Shown: positions 1-8,658, counted from the first letter of the stretch. The stretch is 42,235 bases of DNA from Verrucomicrobiota bacterium (GCA_014860005.1 JACZKP010000194.1:1-42235); one strand, 5' to 3'. A program made the numbers and translations. Notes: generated by a model from the letters alone, not told the origin.

Positions 1-96
1 GCCGGAACAGCCACCGCCGAGGATTACCACATCAGGCAAACTGGTCGAATGAGCCTCTGTAGTGCAGACCTTTTTGATCGCTGGATTGGATGCCAA
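1..96 (-). CDS. N-terminus of a Rossmann-fold (FAD/NAD-binding) oxidoreductase, cut by the window edge
   Basis: Read on the minus strand, the codons below position 60 give PDVVILGGGCSG, a glycine-rich dinucleotide-binding loop right after a short N-terminus. The GGGCSG form is familiar from lycopene-cyclase-like and other FAD-dependent oxidoreductases. In-frame stops lie just upstream (around 103-108), so this must be the gene's beginning. There is no ATG: TTG at 96 is the longest start, and TTG at 39 is a shorter one. Neither has a clear ribosome-binding site. The gene points out of the window and is divergent from the pseudopilin gene. Only about 32 residues are visible, so the substrate is unknown. 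Confidence 0.5.
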   Translation of the reverse strand, partial: MASNPAIKKVCTTEAHSTSLPDVVILGGGCSG

Positions 97-739
97 CCAC
101 TTGCGTCATCATTCCACCCTGAATAGCGGAAGTCGGGTTAGACGGATGGGAGGTTTTTCGCTCATTGAACTGCTGGTCGTCGTGGCTTTGCTGATGATCG
201 TGATGACGCTGTACTGGGGGTCGGGTTCGCGCGGTAGTCAACGTCGGCAACAAGCCGCTTGCCAGAATCAACTCCAGAAGATTTATATCGCCATGGAAAT
301 TTACGCCAAGGACCACGCAGGCGAGTTTCCGGTCGCCAAGGGTGCGCGCACTGCGGAGGAAGTTCTGGACCTGCTTGTGCCGCGTTATACGGTGGACACA
401 GCGATGTTCATCTGTCCCGCGAGCAAGGATTCAGCGCTGCCGTCAGGCGCATCGCTGCGGCAACACCGCATCAGTTACGCCTACTACATGGACGCCTACT
501 ACATGGGCCGGCGCCTCACCGACGCATCGGAGGTGTTGATGAGCGATCAGCAGACGAATGACTCCGCGAAGCTGCCGAACCAGGAAATCTTCTCCAGCAG
601 CGGCAAGCCGCCCGGCAACAATCATCCGGCGGGTGGTAACTTTCTGTTTGGCGACGGACGAGCGGAGGCGGTGCCCGTGCGCGCACCTTTTGCTATCGAA
701 TTGACCGAGGGCGTTGTGCTGCTGAACCCGAAACGTTGA
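62..739 (+). CDS. Type II secretion/pilin-like protein with prepilin N-terminus and H-X9-DG motif
   Basis: A secreted pseudopilin-like protein. The RRMGG/FSLIELLVVV sequence is a class III prepilin signal: cleavage is expected between Gly and Phe, with Glu at mature position 5, followed by one hydrophobic helix. Near the C-terminus, His-Pro then Asp-Gly nine residues later (NHPAGGNFLFGDG) fits the H-X9-DG motif of the large planctomycete/verrucomicrobial pseudopilin families. The start is uncertain: GTG at 62 gives a leader of about 30 residues, while ATG at 146 leaves only three residues before the cleavage site. Starts at 86 or 101 are also possible and would overlap the divergent gene less. 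It ends 7 bases before the next gene, so the two are probably co-transcribed. The role (surface filament or secretion accessory) is not known. Confidence 0.85.
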   Translation: MQTFLIAGLDANHLRHHSTLNSGSRVRRMGGFSLIELLVVVALLMIVMTLYWGSGSRGSQRRQQAACQNQLQKIYIAMEIYAKDHAGEFPVAKGARTAEEVLDLLVPRYTVDTAMFICPASKDSALPSGASLRQHRISYAYYMDAYYMGRRLTDASEVLMSDQQTNDSAKLPNQEIFSSSGKPPGNNHPAGGNFLFGDGRAEAVPVRAPFAIELTEGVVLLNPKR

Positions 740-746
740 AACGCGC

Positions 747-3065
747 ATGAAAATCCAGTGTGCGTGCGGCGCCAAATTCGCGTTTGACGTTCAACCGGAA
801 ATGTTGACGCAACCCGTGCGTTTCGTGTGTCCGCAGTGCGGCGTGGATTCCTCGGCGTATGTGAACGAACTCGTCCGCCAGGAACTCGGTCCGCCTCCCC
901 CAGCCGGGCCGACCTTGCAGGTGCGGGTTCCGGGTGGCAGTCAGGATCCCAACGTCACTTCGCCGGCGGCAGCGGAGCAACAGTTCTGTCTCCCGCATCC
1001 CGGCTTCGTCACCGTGGAAAACTGTCTGGTCTGTCAAAAGCCGATTTGCCCGAAGTGCATGGAGTTGTTCGGTTACGTCTGTTCGCCCCTGTGCAAACAG
1101 AAGGCGGAATTCCAGCGCCTGGAAATCCCGGAATACGCGGGCCAGAGATTCGTGGTCGAACGGAATCTCTGGCGCAAAGTGAATCTCTTGGCCGGCATCC
1201 TCGCCACCATCGTGGTCCTTTTGCTGGCCGCCTGGGTATGGTATGTGGGGTTCGGCGTCCGCCCCAAGCCGGTGTTTTCCGTCCGATTTGAAGATCCAGC
1301 CTACTCCGGTCAAAGCCGGCTTTGTGGCCAGAACCAGATTGTGTTTCTCCACGGTTGCACGCTTGCGCGCCACGATCTCAAAACGAAGAAGCCCGTGTGG
1401 TCCCGCGAACTGGTGGACAAATTCTCGTTCGCTCGCGCGGCGGCGGAAGCGATCAAGGCGCTGCAGCAACGCCAACAACGCGCCGAACTGGAGGGCGCGC
1501 ACCCGGACAGTTTCTTCTATCGCGTTCCGTCGCTGGAAACCATGACCAAACGCATTGCCCGCACCACCGCCGGGGAATTGGAGTTTCACGTGCGCGGCCA
1601 GAACGTGTGGGTTTCCTCGCCGGGCAGACTGGTTCGCTACGATTGGGACACCGGTGAGCCGGTCCAGGAAATTGCGCTGCTCGCGGATCTCAGCGGAGCG
1701 ATTCCGCGCGGCGACGAACTCGTGCTGCTTACCCAGGACGCCGCCGGCAAGGAAGTCGTGACGCACATCAACCTGGCCACCGGTCGGAGCCGCGCTGCGA
1801 GCGCGGATGATCCATTGAACACCGCCGTCATTGGCGCGATCGCCAGCGTCGCGCCCGATGCCGGCGGCGGAATGTCGCCTGCCGGCGCGGATGGGGCGAT
1901 GGACCCGGACCGAGTGGCTGCCACCTATCAGCGCCTGCCACTGCCAGGCAGACTCGCGCTGCCCGCCGTGTTGTCAGTGAACCTCAATCAGGAACGCGCC
2001 CTTCGCGAAATGCGCGAGATGGACCGCGACACTCCGCGCCCCGCAACCACCTCCCGCCCGGACCTGGCCGGGCATTTCATGCTCATTCCCACGCCCGACG
2101 GATTCATTCAAGCCTCGGTGAAACTGTTGGAATCGCGCCTCGTCCGGCGTTCGGCCATGAAAAGCCGGCCGGCGAAATCCGCGTTCGACGGTGCCGTCTC
2201 CGTGACTCAATCCGCGGAAATCGCCAATGAGATTTTCAATGAAATGCAGCGCGACCGCGGCGGCGACATGATCGAGGAGGACGAAAGCCGCTACCTTGTC
2301 ACGATCCGCATTCCGGGAGCGAAAGCCACGCCGGAGTGGAAGGGCGAAGTCATCGGGCCGCCGGAGGTGCATCCGCTCAGGACCGTGAACGTGATTGTCG
2401 CCGGCAAGACGCTCACCGTGCTCGACAAGCAGAACCAACTGAAATGGCGTGCCGCCCTCACCTACCACTTGGCAGAAGGTCCCGGCGCGGTAACGGAGGA
2501 AAACGCGCCGTACGGACTGGGGCCTTGCATCGAGCGTGACGATTCATTGTTCGTGGCGGATGAAGGCGTGCTGACCGCCTTTGAACTGGCGTCCGGCGAA
2601 CCGCGCTGGCGGCTGCCTTCCGTCGGCATCAGCACGATGTTCTTTGACGACGAAGGCCAGCTTTACCTGAACACCACCACCGCCAGTCCCGACCGCGTGC
2701 GCTTCTCGCGCCAGATTGACGTAACGCAAAGGACGAGCGACGTGGTAATCAAGCTTGATTCCCAAACCGGGAGAATCCTGTGGAGCGAAGAGTCGGTCGG
2801 GTTGATCAGCCATCTGTCGGGTAAATTCATTTACACGCTGCGTTTTCACCAACCCGATGAACTGGATCTCGACGACCCCTACGTGCCGGATACCGGTTTC
2901 GAGACGCGACCGTTCATGCGCTTGAAGCGGATCAATCCCAAAAACGGCCAGGTGATGTGGGAACATTCGCAGAAGCGCGCGCCGCTGGACGTGCAATTCC
3001 AGAACAACATCATCCAGTTAGTCTTCAAGAAGGAAGTGCAGGTACTGAAGTTTTTCTCGTTCTGA
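747..3065 (+). CDS. Membrane-anchored PQQ-type beta-propeller protein with N-terminal zinc-binding modules
   Basis: A 772-residue protein of unknown function. Residues 1-35 have paired cysteines (C5, C7, C28, C31) like a zinc ribbon. Residues 83-118 have a second Cys/His cluster (C83, H86, C95, C98, C103, C106, C114, C118) resembling a B-box finger. One membrane helix follows at about 148-170. The rest, about 600 residues, is rich in propeller-like strands such as TAFELASGEPRW, KLDSQTGRILWSEE and INPKNGQVMWEH, typical of PQQ-like repeats. The expected topology is a cytoplasmic zinc part and an extracytoplasmic propeller, possibly a sensor or scaffold. Variable linkers (around 350-460) interrupt the propeller. 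The gene begins 7 bases after the pseudopilin gene. Confidence 0.85.
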   Translation: MKIQCACGAKFAFDVQPEMLTQPVRFVCPQCGVDSSAYVNELVRQELGPPPPAGPTLQVRVPGGSQDPNVTSPAAAEQQFCLPHPGFVTVENCLVCQKPICPKCMELFGYVCSPLCKQKAEFQRLEIPEYAGQRFVVERNLWRKVNLLAGILATIVVLLLAAWVWYVGFGVRPKPVFSVRFEDPAYSGQSRLCGQNQIVFLHGCTLARHDLKTKKPVWSRELVDKFSFARAAAEAIKALQQRQQRAELEGAHPDSFFYRVPSLETMTKRIARTTAGELEFHVRGQNVWVSSPGRLVRYDWDTGEPVQEIALLADLSGAIPRGDELVLLTQDAAGKEVVTHINLATGRSRAASADDPLNTAVIGAIASVAPDAGGGMSPAGADGAMDPDRVAATYQRLPLPGRLALPAVLSVNLNQERALREMREMDRDTPRPATTSRPDLAGHFMLIPTPDGFIQASVKLLESRLVRRSAMKSRPAKSAFDGAVSVTQSAEIANEIFNEMQRDRGGDMIEEDESRYLVTIRIPGAKATPEWKGEVIGPPEVHPLRTVNVIVAGKTLTVLDKQNQLKWRAALTYHLAEGPGAVTEENAPYGLGPCIERDDSLFVADEGVLTAFELASGEPRWRLPSVGISTMFFDDEGQLYLNTTTASPDRVRFSRQIDVTQRTSDVVIKLDSQTGRILWSEESVGLISHLSGKFIYTLRFHQPDELDLDDPYVPDTGFETRPFMRLKRINPKNGQVMWEHSQKRAPLDVQFQNNIIQLVFKKEVQVLKFFSF

Positions 3066-3222
3066 GCCGGTTGGTTTCCAATTTCCCCCTGATCGGGCGC
3101 TCCCGCGGGCGACCGGTGGCGTTCAGGCTGATCCGCCAGCGCCTTCTCCGATTTCCCGCTGAGGATTGACGACCCGTGAGTTTCCTGCTTACTGGTGCCA
3201 AAAACTCTGACTTCCTACTGAC

Positions 3223-4371
3223 ATGAAACGATTGCACCTCATTTCTTTGCTGGCCGCCGGCTGTGCCCTGGCGGCGGATGACGGGTTTGTGCCGCTGTTC
3301 AATGGCCGTGATCTGAACGGCTGGGTGAACGCCAATTGTGCGCCCGAAACATGGAGCGTGCGTGATGGCGTCATTCATTGCACCGGCTTCCCCACTGGCG
3401 CGCTGCGCACCGAAGGGCAGTACGAGAATTTCATCCTCGAACTCGAATGGCGACACCTGACCAGCGGCGGCAACTCCGGTGTGTTTCTCTGGGGCACAGC
3501 CATCGCCGCGCCGGGGGTGCCGTTCCTACGCGGCATCGAGGTGCAGGTGCTGGATCACGGCTATGCCGAGCAATTTGAAAAGCAGACCGGCAAAAAGTCC
3601 GACTGGTTTACGACGCACGGGGATGTGTTTCCCATTCACGGCGCGACGATGAAGCCATTTGGAAAACATAACGGCATGAGAAGTTTCCCCTCCGAGGAGC
3701 GGAGCAAGCGATCACCCGAGTGGAATCAATACCGCATCGTATGCACGAACGGCATCATCCGTTTGAGCGTCAATGACCGCGAAGTCTCCGGCGGCGAGGA
3801 CTGCAATTACCGCAAAGGTTATCTCGCGTTGGAATCCGAAGGTGCTCCCGTGGAATTCCGTAGTGTCCGCCTCAAGGAACTGCCATCGAGCGGTGTATCG
3901 GCGGATCAGACCGCGCCCCTAGACCAAGGCTGGCGACCACTCTTCAACGGTTTGGACTTGCGCGGCTGGAAAACGAACGCGGTTACCACCGCGCGCTGGA
4001 GCGTGCGCGGTGAACGACTGATGCTTGCCGCCGGCGAACCGAATTCGGCGGGCGACCTGTGGACCGCATCCGAGATTGGCAACGCCGAGTTGATCGTGGA
4101 TTGTCGCTTGGCCAAACTGACAGAAGGACAATCGCCGGTGATACCCGTGGTGATCTGGCGTGGGGCCGAACTGGTTTTGTCCGGCGCAACGCCGGGTGCG
4201 TATCAACGCTTCATCATCACCAGTCGAGGTCGCGCGGTGACGGTGAAGCACAACGAACAGGAGACGCAGCGAGTCACCTTGCCGGAAGATGCGCCGGCGC
4301 GTGGGGCGTTGGGACTGCGCGACGCCGGCCGCGCGATGGAATTCATGAATCTCTACGTGCGGGATTTGTGA
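3223..4371 (+). CDS. Secreted protein with two DUF1080 (3-keto-disaccharide hydrolase-like) domains
   Basis: A 382-residue exported protein. Residues 1-18 form a signal peptide (MKRLHLISLLAAGCALA). Domain 1 (about 21-215) starts FVPLFNGRDLNGW and carries the family's GNSGVFLWG and GIEVQVLDHG segments. Domain 2 (about 235-382) starts WRPLFNGLDLRGW and is shorter, lacking the NSG/EVQVLD core. DUF1080 proteins are concanavalin-like folds linked to degradation of 3-keto-sugars, and they are greatly expanded in Verrucomicrobiota and Planctomycetota. Here domain 1 looks intact while domain 2 is more likely a binding module. The gene stands alone, with non-coding DNA on both sides. Confidence 0.9.
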   Translation: MKRLHLISLLAAGCALAADDGFVPLFNGRDLNGWVNANCAPETWSVRDGVIHCTGFPTGALRTEGQYENFILELEWRHLTSGGNSGVFLWGTAIAAPGVPFLRGIEVQVLDHGYAEQFEKQTGKKSDWFTTHGDVFPIHGATMKPFGKHNGMRSFPSEERSKRSPEWNQYRIVCTNGIIRLSVNDREVSGGEDCNYRKGYLALESEGAPVEFRSVRLKELPSSGVSADQTAPLDQGWRPLFNGLDLRGWKTNAVTTARWSVRGERLMLAAGEPNSAGDLWTASEIGNAELIVDCRLAKLTEGQSPVIPVVIWRGAELVLSGATPGAYQRFIITSRGRAVTVKHNEQETQRVTLPEDAPARGALGLRDAGRAMEFMNLYVRDL

Positions 4372-4882
4372 CGTGCCAGCCAGTTAAACGGCCAGTTTCC
4401 ATGCTGGAGTTAGGGCGCTGGTGGCCAGCCACCGAGTATCACGGATGAACGCCTAATCTCTTCCCCGATGACCTCGAGCCACTGTCTGCACGTACCGTGG
4501 GAAGACCCGCCGATCGCCGTCCGTGTTGCTGATCGTTAGCAACCTGTTAATAAAACTGCGTTCGCTACGTAGCCGACGACGTAAAGAGGTGGAAATAGCA
4601 CGAGAATCTTGCGTTTTCATCCGCCCCCTCATCTCGGCGGCTACTTCTTAAAGCGGCTGTTAGGCCTGGGGGTGGGCCAACCACGGGCGTCATGTAAGTA
4701 GTTTTGATGACACGACAGCCACGGATAGTCAGCTAGAATGGCTTAGCTTGTTTGAGCAAGGCTAGTTCGAGAGTTTCCCCGCGCCAGACAAAAAGTATCA
4801 AGGTCGGGGTGAAGTTGTTGCGCCGGGGTAAAGCCTTGCTCCCACAGGCCTGTGCATACCCACAACCACAAGAGAAATCAAA
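4372..4882 (+). other. 511-base intergenic region with one palindromic repeat and no gene seen
   Basis: I see no convincing reading frame here on either strand. The middle holds the two-armed palindromic repeat listed separately at 4569-4644. The last 100 bases must contain the promoter and leader of the following secreted-protein gene, but I cannot point to convincing -35/-10 boxes. AAGAGAAATC just before the ATG at 4883 is a weak ribosome-binding site. Confidence 0.6.
4569..4644. repeat. Two-armed palindromic repeat, family A, copy 1
   Basis: The left arm 4569-4593 begins GTAGCCGACGACGTAA. The right arm 4620-4644 ends CTCGGCGGCTAC and on the other strand reads GTAGCCGCCGAGATGAG. The arms are imperfect inverted copies of 25 bases separated by 26 bases. 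The same arm occurs inside the flavoprotein gene at 27602-27665 and next to the GlcD-like gene at 40370-40394. Confidence 0.75.
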
Positions 4883-6517
4883 ATGAAAACATGCCGTAGA
4901 ATCAGTTCAGTCTTTATGGGCCTGACCATGCTTTGCGCGTTCGGCTTCAGTTTCACGCTGCGGGGCCAACCCGTAGGCACAAACGAGATTGCGTTTTCGG
5001 ACTTTGATACTGCCATTCCGGGATGGGACTATGGCTACTTCTATCCGGGCGACCAAGGAGGCACTTGGACTGTAAATCGCTTTTTTTATGACCCTCTGAT
5101 TGATCCGGAAAACGGCCCCGGCGCGCTTCAGTACCTCTTCGACAACACCACATTTGACCCCTTGGTCGCCGCCGATGCAGGTTACAGCTACGGGACCGGT
5201 TTCGGGATGCCGATAAATTGGGACTTTGACTATACCAAGTTTACCAGCACGAATTTGGTGGATTATATCCTTAGCTGGGACGCCCGGGTGGAGGGGTTGG
5301 CTCCCGGTCAGAACACAGCCAATTGTCAGATGGAGTTCCGGCTTAACTCTTCACTGGTGGACCCACCGTTGCCTAATAACCGGGCGATTCAGAAGAACAT
5401 CACCTACAATCCTGGCAGCAACTGGACGCATTTTGTTTTCACCTTCGAAGATGGAAACTGGGGGGACAACACATCCTACCTGACCTTCTCGAACGGTATC
5501 GTGGCGGGCATCACAGGGATCGAATTCAATCAAAACCAACACCGACCGGACGGACAATTCGGATTTGGAGCCGAAAAAGCCATTTACATGGACAACATAA
5601 GGCTGGAGGTCGTAACCTACGCGGGGCCACCGCCACCCCCGCCGCCGAAAGTGGCGCTGCCAATCTTCGATTACAACTTCGATGACAAAGCGCTCTGGTA
5701 TACGTGGAATGATTTCCCTGGTGGTACCGGCTGGGTTGATGGTGGCGGAACCCGGTCCTACTATTGGGCGGAAAACAACGCTGCAGGCATAGGCGTGGAC
5801 GGTAGCCAGGCACTGGTCATGGGCATGGACAATACCCTCATGGCGCAAGGCACCCGGCCCGGTTGGGCGGGTGGCAATATCGGTGGTGGCGGGTCGGCGG
5901 ACTATTCTCTGATGACCTCTTCCGACCTGAAGGATTACCGCCTTAAACTCGCCGCCCGCGTGGTGGGCCTTGCCCCAGGTCGCGAAAACACGCCGGTCAC
6001 GGTGCAGTTGCATTTCATTGCCCCCGACGACACTCTGCAACCGCCCGATGAGGACACGAATCGGGACCTGCTCCTGGTTCTGAATGTGGACGTCCCGGGC
6101 ATCTCCAGCGAATGGCAGACTTGCACGCCATTGCTAAAGGAAGGCAGCGTGAACGCCGGATCCTTGGCGAACTTCCAGGCGCACTTCAGCAAGGTTGACG
6201 AAATCAGTTTCCAAGTCCAGATCCAGAACCCTCACCAGGATGAGGTTTGGGGTTATGACGATGACAATCGAGTCATCATTGACGACTTCAAGCTGGAACG
6301 GCTCGTTACGGCAACTCCTCCGCTCGATGTGCAAGTCGTGGGCGGTAACGTGGTCGTCTCCTGGCCACCCGTCGAAACCGGCGCGGTGCAACTGCAAAGC
6401 GCCTCCAATGCAAACGGTCCTTACACCTCGGTCGTGGGCGCAACCAGCCCATACTCGACGCCCATTTCCGGCGCACCGAAGTACTTCCGGACGCAATGGG
6501 TGTCACCGACTCCCTAA
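4883..6517 (+). CDS. Secreted protein with two related beta-sandwich domains and a C-terminal Ig-like module
   Basis: A 544-residue protein I do not recognise by name. Residues 1-30 look like a signal peptide. There are two similar halves (about 35-245 and 260-475). Each contains a DYxLxxxARVxGLAPGxNT-type segment and ends in an I-x-DDF/DNIRLE strand, the pattern of carbohydrate-binding jelly-roll modules. A poly-proline linker at about 248-254 joins them. The last 70 residues (VVVSWPPVETGAVQLQS, then PKYFRTQW) match a short fibronectin-like end module common in verrucomicrobial exported proteins. No catalytic motif is visible, so glycan binding is only inferred. A hairpin terminator follows the gene. 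Confidence 0.8.
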   Translation: MKTCRRISSVFMGLTMLCAFGFSFTLRGQPVGTNEIAFSDFDTAIPGWDYGYFYPGDQGGTWTVNRFFYDPLIDPENGPGALQYLFDNTTFDPLVAADAGYSYGTGFGMPINWDFDYTKFTSTNLVDYILSWDARVEGLAPGQNTANCQMEFRLNSSLVDPPLPNNRAIQKNITYNPGSNWTHFVFTFEDGNWGDNTSYLTFSNGIVAGITGIEFNQNQHRPDGQFGFGAEKAIYMDNIRLEVVTYAGPPPPPPPKVALPIFDYNFDDKALWYTWNDFPGGTGWVDGGGTRSYYWAENNAAGIGVDGSQALVMGMDNTLMAQGTRPGWAGGNIGGGGSADYSLMTSSDLKDYRLKLAARVVGLAPGRENTPVTVQLHFIAPDDTLQPPDEDTNRDLLLVLNVDVPGISSEWQTCTPLLKEGSVNAGSLANFQAHFSKVDEISFQVQIQNPHQDEVWGYDDDNRVIIDDFKLERLVTATPPLDVQVVGGNVVVSWPPVETGAVQLQSASNANGPYTSVVGATSPYSTPISGAPKYFRTQWVSPTP

Positions 6518-6567
6518 GCCGTGCGATAGCCTTGGCCATGTAAGATTGGATTGTGGGTGGAAGCAGC

Positions 6568-6596
6568 AGAGGGTGCCGCCAGATGCGACACCCTCT
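6568..6596. terminator. Probable rho-independent terminator between convergent genes
   Basis: AGAGGGTG pairs exactly with CACCCTCT across a 13-base loop, and TCGTTTT follows on the plus strand. It lies in the 148-base gap between the end of the secreted-protein gene and the end of the minus-strand CorC-like gene, so it could serve either. The T-run is short. Confidence 0.5.
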
Positions 6597-6665
6597 TCGT
6601 TTTCCAGCACCGTGGACGGCAAGACTCTCCAAGGTGTGCCTCACCGGAATCCAATCATTGCATAC

Positions 6666-7889
6666 TCAATGAGTCTCCACCAGCACGCGATGCGCTTTCC
6701 GGCGGCGGGTTTGGATGACCGTGAACAGCGCGGTGCCATCCTGGACTGTGTCCCCCACCCGCGGCTCCCGTCCCACCTTCTGCTGCAACCAGTCGGACAG
6801 GAGTGTGGCCGGGTTGCCCGCGTTCAACGCAAGGCCGGTTTGCGCGGCCACACGACTGAGGAGCGCTCCGCCCCCGATTTTCCAGCGCCGCTCCGCCACC
6901 TCGATAATCTCATCCGATAGATGATCGAACTCATCTGGCAGATCACCCACGATCTCTTCCATCAGATCTTCCAACGTGACCAGGCCGACAATGCGATGCT
7001 GTTCATTCTCGACGAGCGCCATGTGCTCGCGACGACCCAGCAAAGATTTCAGCGCCTCATTGAGACTGGCGGTGGCGGCGAGCCGGGACAGCGGGCGGAT
7101 GAAGGGTTGAATCTGCGCCTCCCGCCGGCTCGGCATCATCGCCACGATCTCCTTGAAATTCACATAGCCGGCGATGCCTTCCACCGTGCCATCCTGTGAA
7201 ACCGGGTAACGGGTGTGGAGCGAGGAAGCCGCCGTCTCGAAATTGACGATGTTCGACTGTCGCGCGTCAAAGAGCATTATGCGCTCGCGCGGCACCATGA
7301 CCGAGGCCACGGTCAATTGCCGCAGCTTGGTGGCGTTGATGATGATGTTGCCCTCCTCCGGACTGATGAGCAACTCATGCCGCGCCATGTCCGCCATGGT
7401 TCGCAGGTCTGCAATGCTCATCCGGCGCTTGCCGCCCTTGCGTTTGAAGGGTCGCGCCAGCCATTCCGTCATCGCGATGACCGGCGTCAACGCCCGCGTC
7501 ATGAAGGTCAGGAGCGGCGCCGCCGTCGGCGCCAGGCGCTCCGCATAACTGACGCCAATGACCTTGGGAATGATCTCAGTGCCCACCAGCACCACCATCG
7601 TGAAGATGACCGAGAACAACCAGATCCACTCATCGCCAAAGATTTCATCGAAGGCGCTGCCCGCGACCGTGGCCCCGCCCGTGTGCGCCACGGTGTTCAG
7701 GATCAGAATAGCGGCAATCGGCCGGTCAATCCGTTTCCGCATGTTCTGCCACACGGCAGCATAGCGATGCCCCTCCTTGCGTTTGCCCTCCAAATGAACG
7801 TCATCCAGGCTGAGCAGGGTTGCTTCCAGCACCGAACAGACAAACGAGACGATTACGGCGGTGGCGCAGGCGAAGATAAAAATGATCAT
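6666..7889 (-). CDS. CNNM/CorC-family membrane protein (DUF21, CBS pair, CorC_HlyC domain)
   Basis: A 407-residue inner-membrane protein. Residues 1-165 form the DUF21 membrane region with about four hydrophobic segments, beginning MIIFIFACATAVIVSF. They are followed by a CBS-domain pair at about 205-320 (VMVPRERIMLF and GLVTLEDLMEEIVGDLPDE are typical CBS positions). The last 75 residues are a CorC/HlyC C-terminal domain (GGALLSRVA to TALFTVIQTRRRKAHRV). Family members are implicated in Mg2+ or other divalent-cation transport, often as exporters. The older hemolysin C name is misleading. I chose the ATG at 7889 because the membrane segment starts there. The open frame extends to 8345, but that part lacks hydrophobic sequence and overlaps the divergent sigma-factor gene. 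Confidence 0.9.
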   Translation of the reverse strand: MIIFIFACATAVIVSFVCSVLEATLLSLDDVHLEGKRKEGHRYAAVWQNMRKRIDRPIAAILILNTVAHTGGATVAGSAFDEIFGDEWIWLFSVIFTMVVLVGTEIIPKVIGVSYAERLAPTAAPLLTFMTRALTPVIAMTEWLARPFKRKGGKRRMSIADLRTMADMARHELLISPEEGNIIINATKLRQLTVASVMVPRERIMLFDARQSNIVNFETAASSLHTRYPVSQDGTVEGIAGYVNFKEIVAMMPSRREAQIQPFIRPLSRLAATASLNEALKSLLGRREHMALVENEQHRIVGLVTLEDLMEEIVGDLPDEFDHLSDEIIEVAERRWKIGGGALLSRVAAQTGLALNAGNPATLLSDWLQQKVGREPRVGDTVQDGTALFTVIQTRRRKAHRVLVETH

Positions 7890-7984
7890 GATGTCATCGG
7901 CTCTTGGTAAAGAGTGTGGCGGGATTCCTGGGAATCCAGCAAGGACAACGATTGCAGATCGCCGGGCGCGGAGCAAATCCAGAA

Positions 7985-8007
7985 GCCCCGACCAAACCGG
8001 CCGGGGC
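7985..8007. other. GC-rich hairpin in the corC/sigma divergent promoter region
   Basis: GCCCCG pairs with CGGGGC around a short loop and is followed by CTTATTTT on the plus strand, so it looks like a terminator. No plus-strand gene ends here, however. It may instead be a leader or operator structure within the 217-base divergent region 7890-8106. The function is unknown. Confidence 0.35.
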
Positions 8008-8106
8008 CTTATTTTGGCAGTAACCCGGTAGTGCCCGGCCCGGGTCAGGCAAGCTGCGAAAAAAATTATACAAATCCGGCGGGGATGGTGTCTATGCTGT
8101 AGAACT

Positions 8107-8658
8107 GTGAACTTGGGCCACCCACCAGTCTGGTGCGAACGGTTATACCGGGCGAAAGCGTCCGGTCTGTTGCTGTATGGCCGGGCGCTGGGGCTGGACC
8201 ACGGCGAAGCGGAAGACGTGTTGCAGGAAACCTTCATGGCACTGCTGCAAATGGCGCAACCACCCGCCGAGCCGGAGCGATATTGTTTGCGCAGCTTCCG
8301 CAACCGCGCCCTCAACCACCGCCGCTCGCTCTGGCGGCGGATCACACGCGAGCTTGAATCGCGACGCTGGTTCGAGCGCAGCCCCGGAGAAACCGCCGCC
8401 GAACGCGCGGCGATGCGTTGCCTGGCAGATTTACCCGTGCCACAGCGCGAGGTGATTGTTCTGAAGATCTGGCATCAGCACACCTTCGAGGAAATTGGCG
8501 ATCTGCTGGCCATTCCGCCCAACACCGCGGCGGGGCGTTATCGCTATGGGTTGGAGAAACTGCGGGCCTGTTTGAAAGGAGAGAGTTATGAACCACACGA
8601 ATCCGTTGGAAACACAATTGCGTTCCTGGACGCCGCGCCGCCCATCGGCGGGACTTGA
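8107..8658 (+). CDS. ECF-type RNA polymerase sigma factor
   Basis: A 183-residue sigma-70-family protein starting at GTG. Region 2 is at about 10-80 (DHGEAEDVLQETFMALLQ, then SFRNRALNHRRS). Region 4 is at about 105-160 (LADLPVPQREVIVLKIW, then TFEEIGDLLAIPPNTAAGRYRYGLEKLRA), the DNA-binding helix-turn-helix. No region 1 or 3 is present, as expected for the extracytoplasmic-function group. The C-terminal 25 residues overlap the next gene, which encodes a small membrane protein. This sigma/membrane-partner layout is usual for ECF systems, and the large DUF2723 gene downstream is a likely co-transcribed member. I cannot identify its target promoters. Confidence 0.9.
   Translation: MNLGHPPVWCERLYRAKASGLLLYGRALGLDHGEAEDVLQETFMALLQMAQPPAEPERYCLRSFRNRALNHRRSLWRRITRELESRRWFERSPGETAAERAAMRCLADLPVPQREVIVLKIWHQHTFEEIGDLLAIPPNTAAGRYRYGLEKLRACLKGESYEPHESVGNTIAFLDAAPPIGGT

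Noticed and set aside
7890..8345. N-terminal extension of the CorC-like gene on the minus strand (152 more residues)
   Set aside because: The extra part is basic and without membrane segments, overlaps the well-supported sigma-factor gene, and the DUF21 part starts exactly at ATG 7889.
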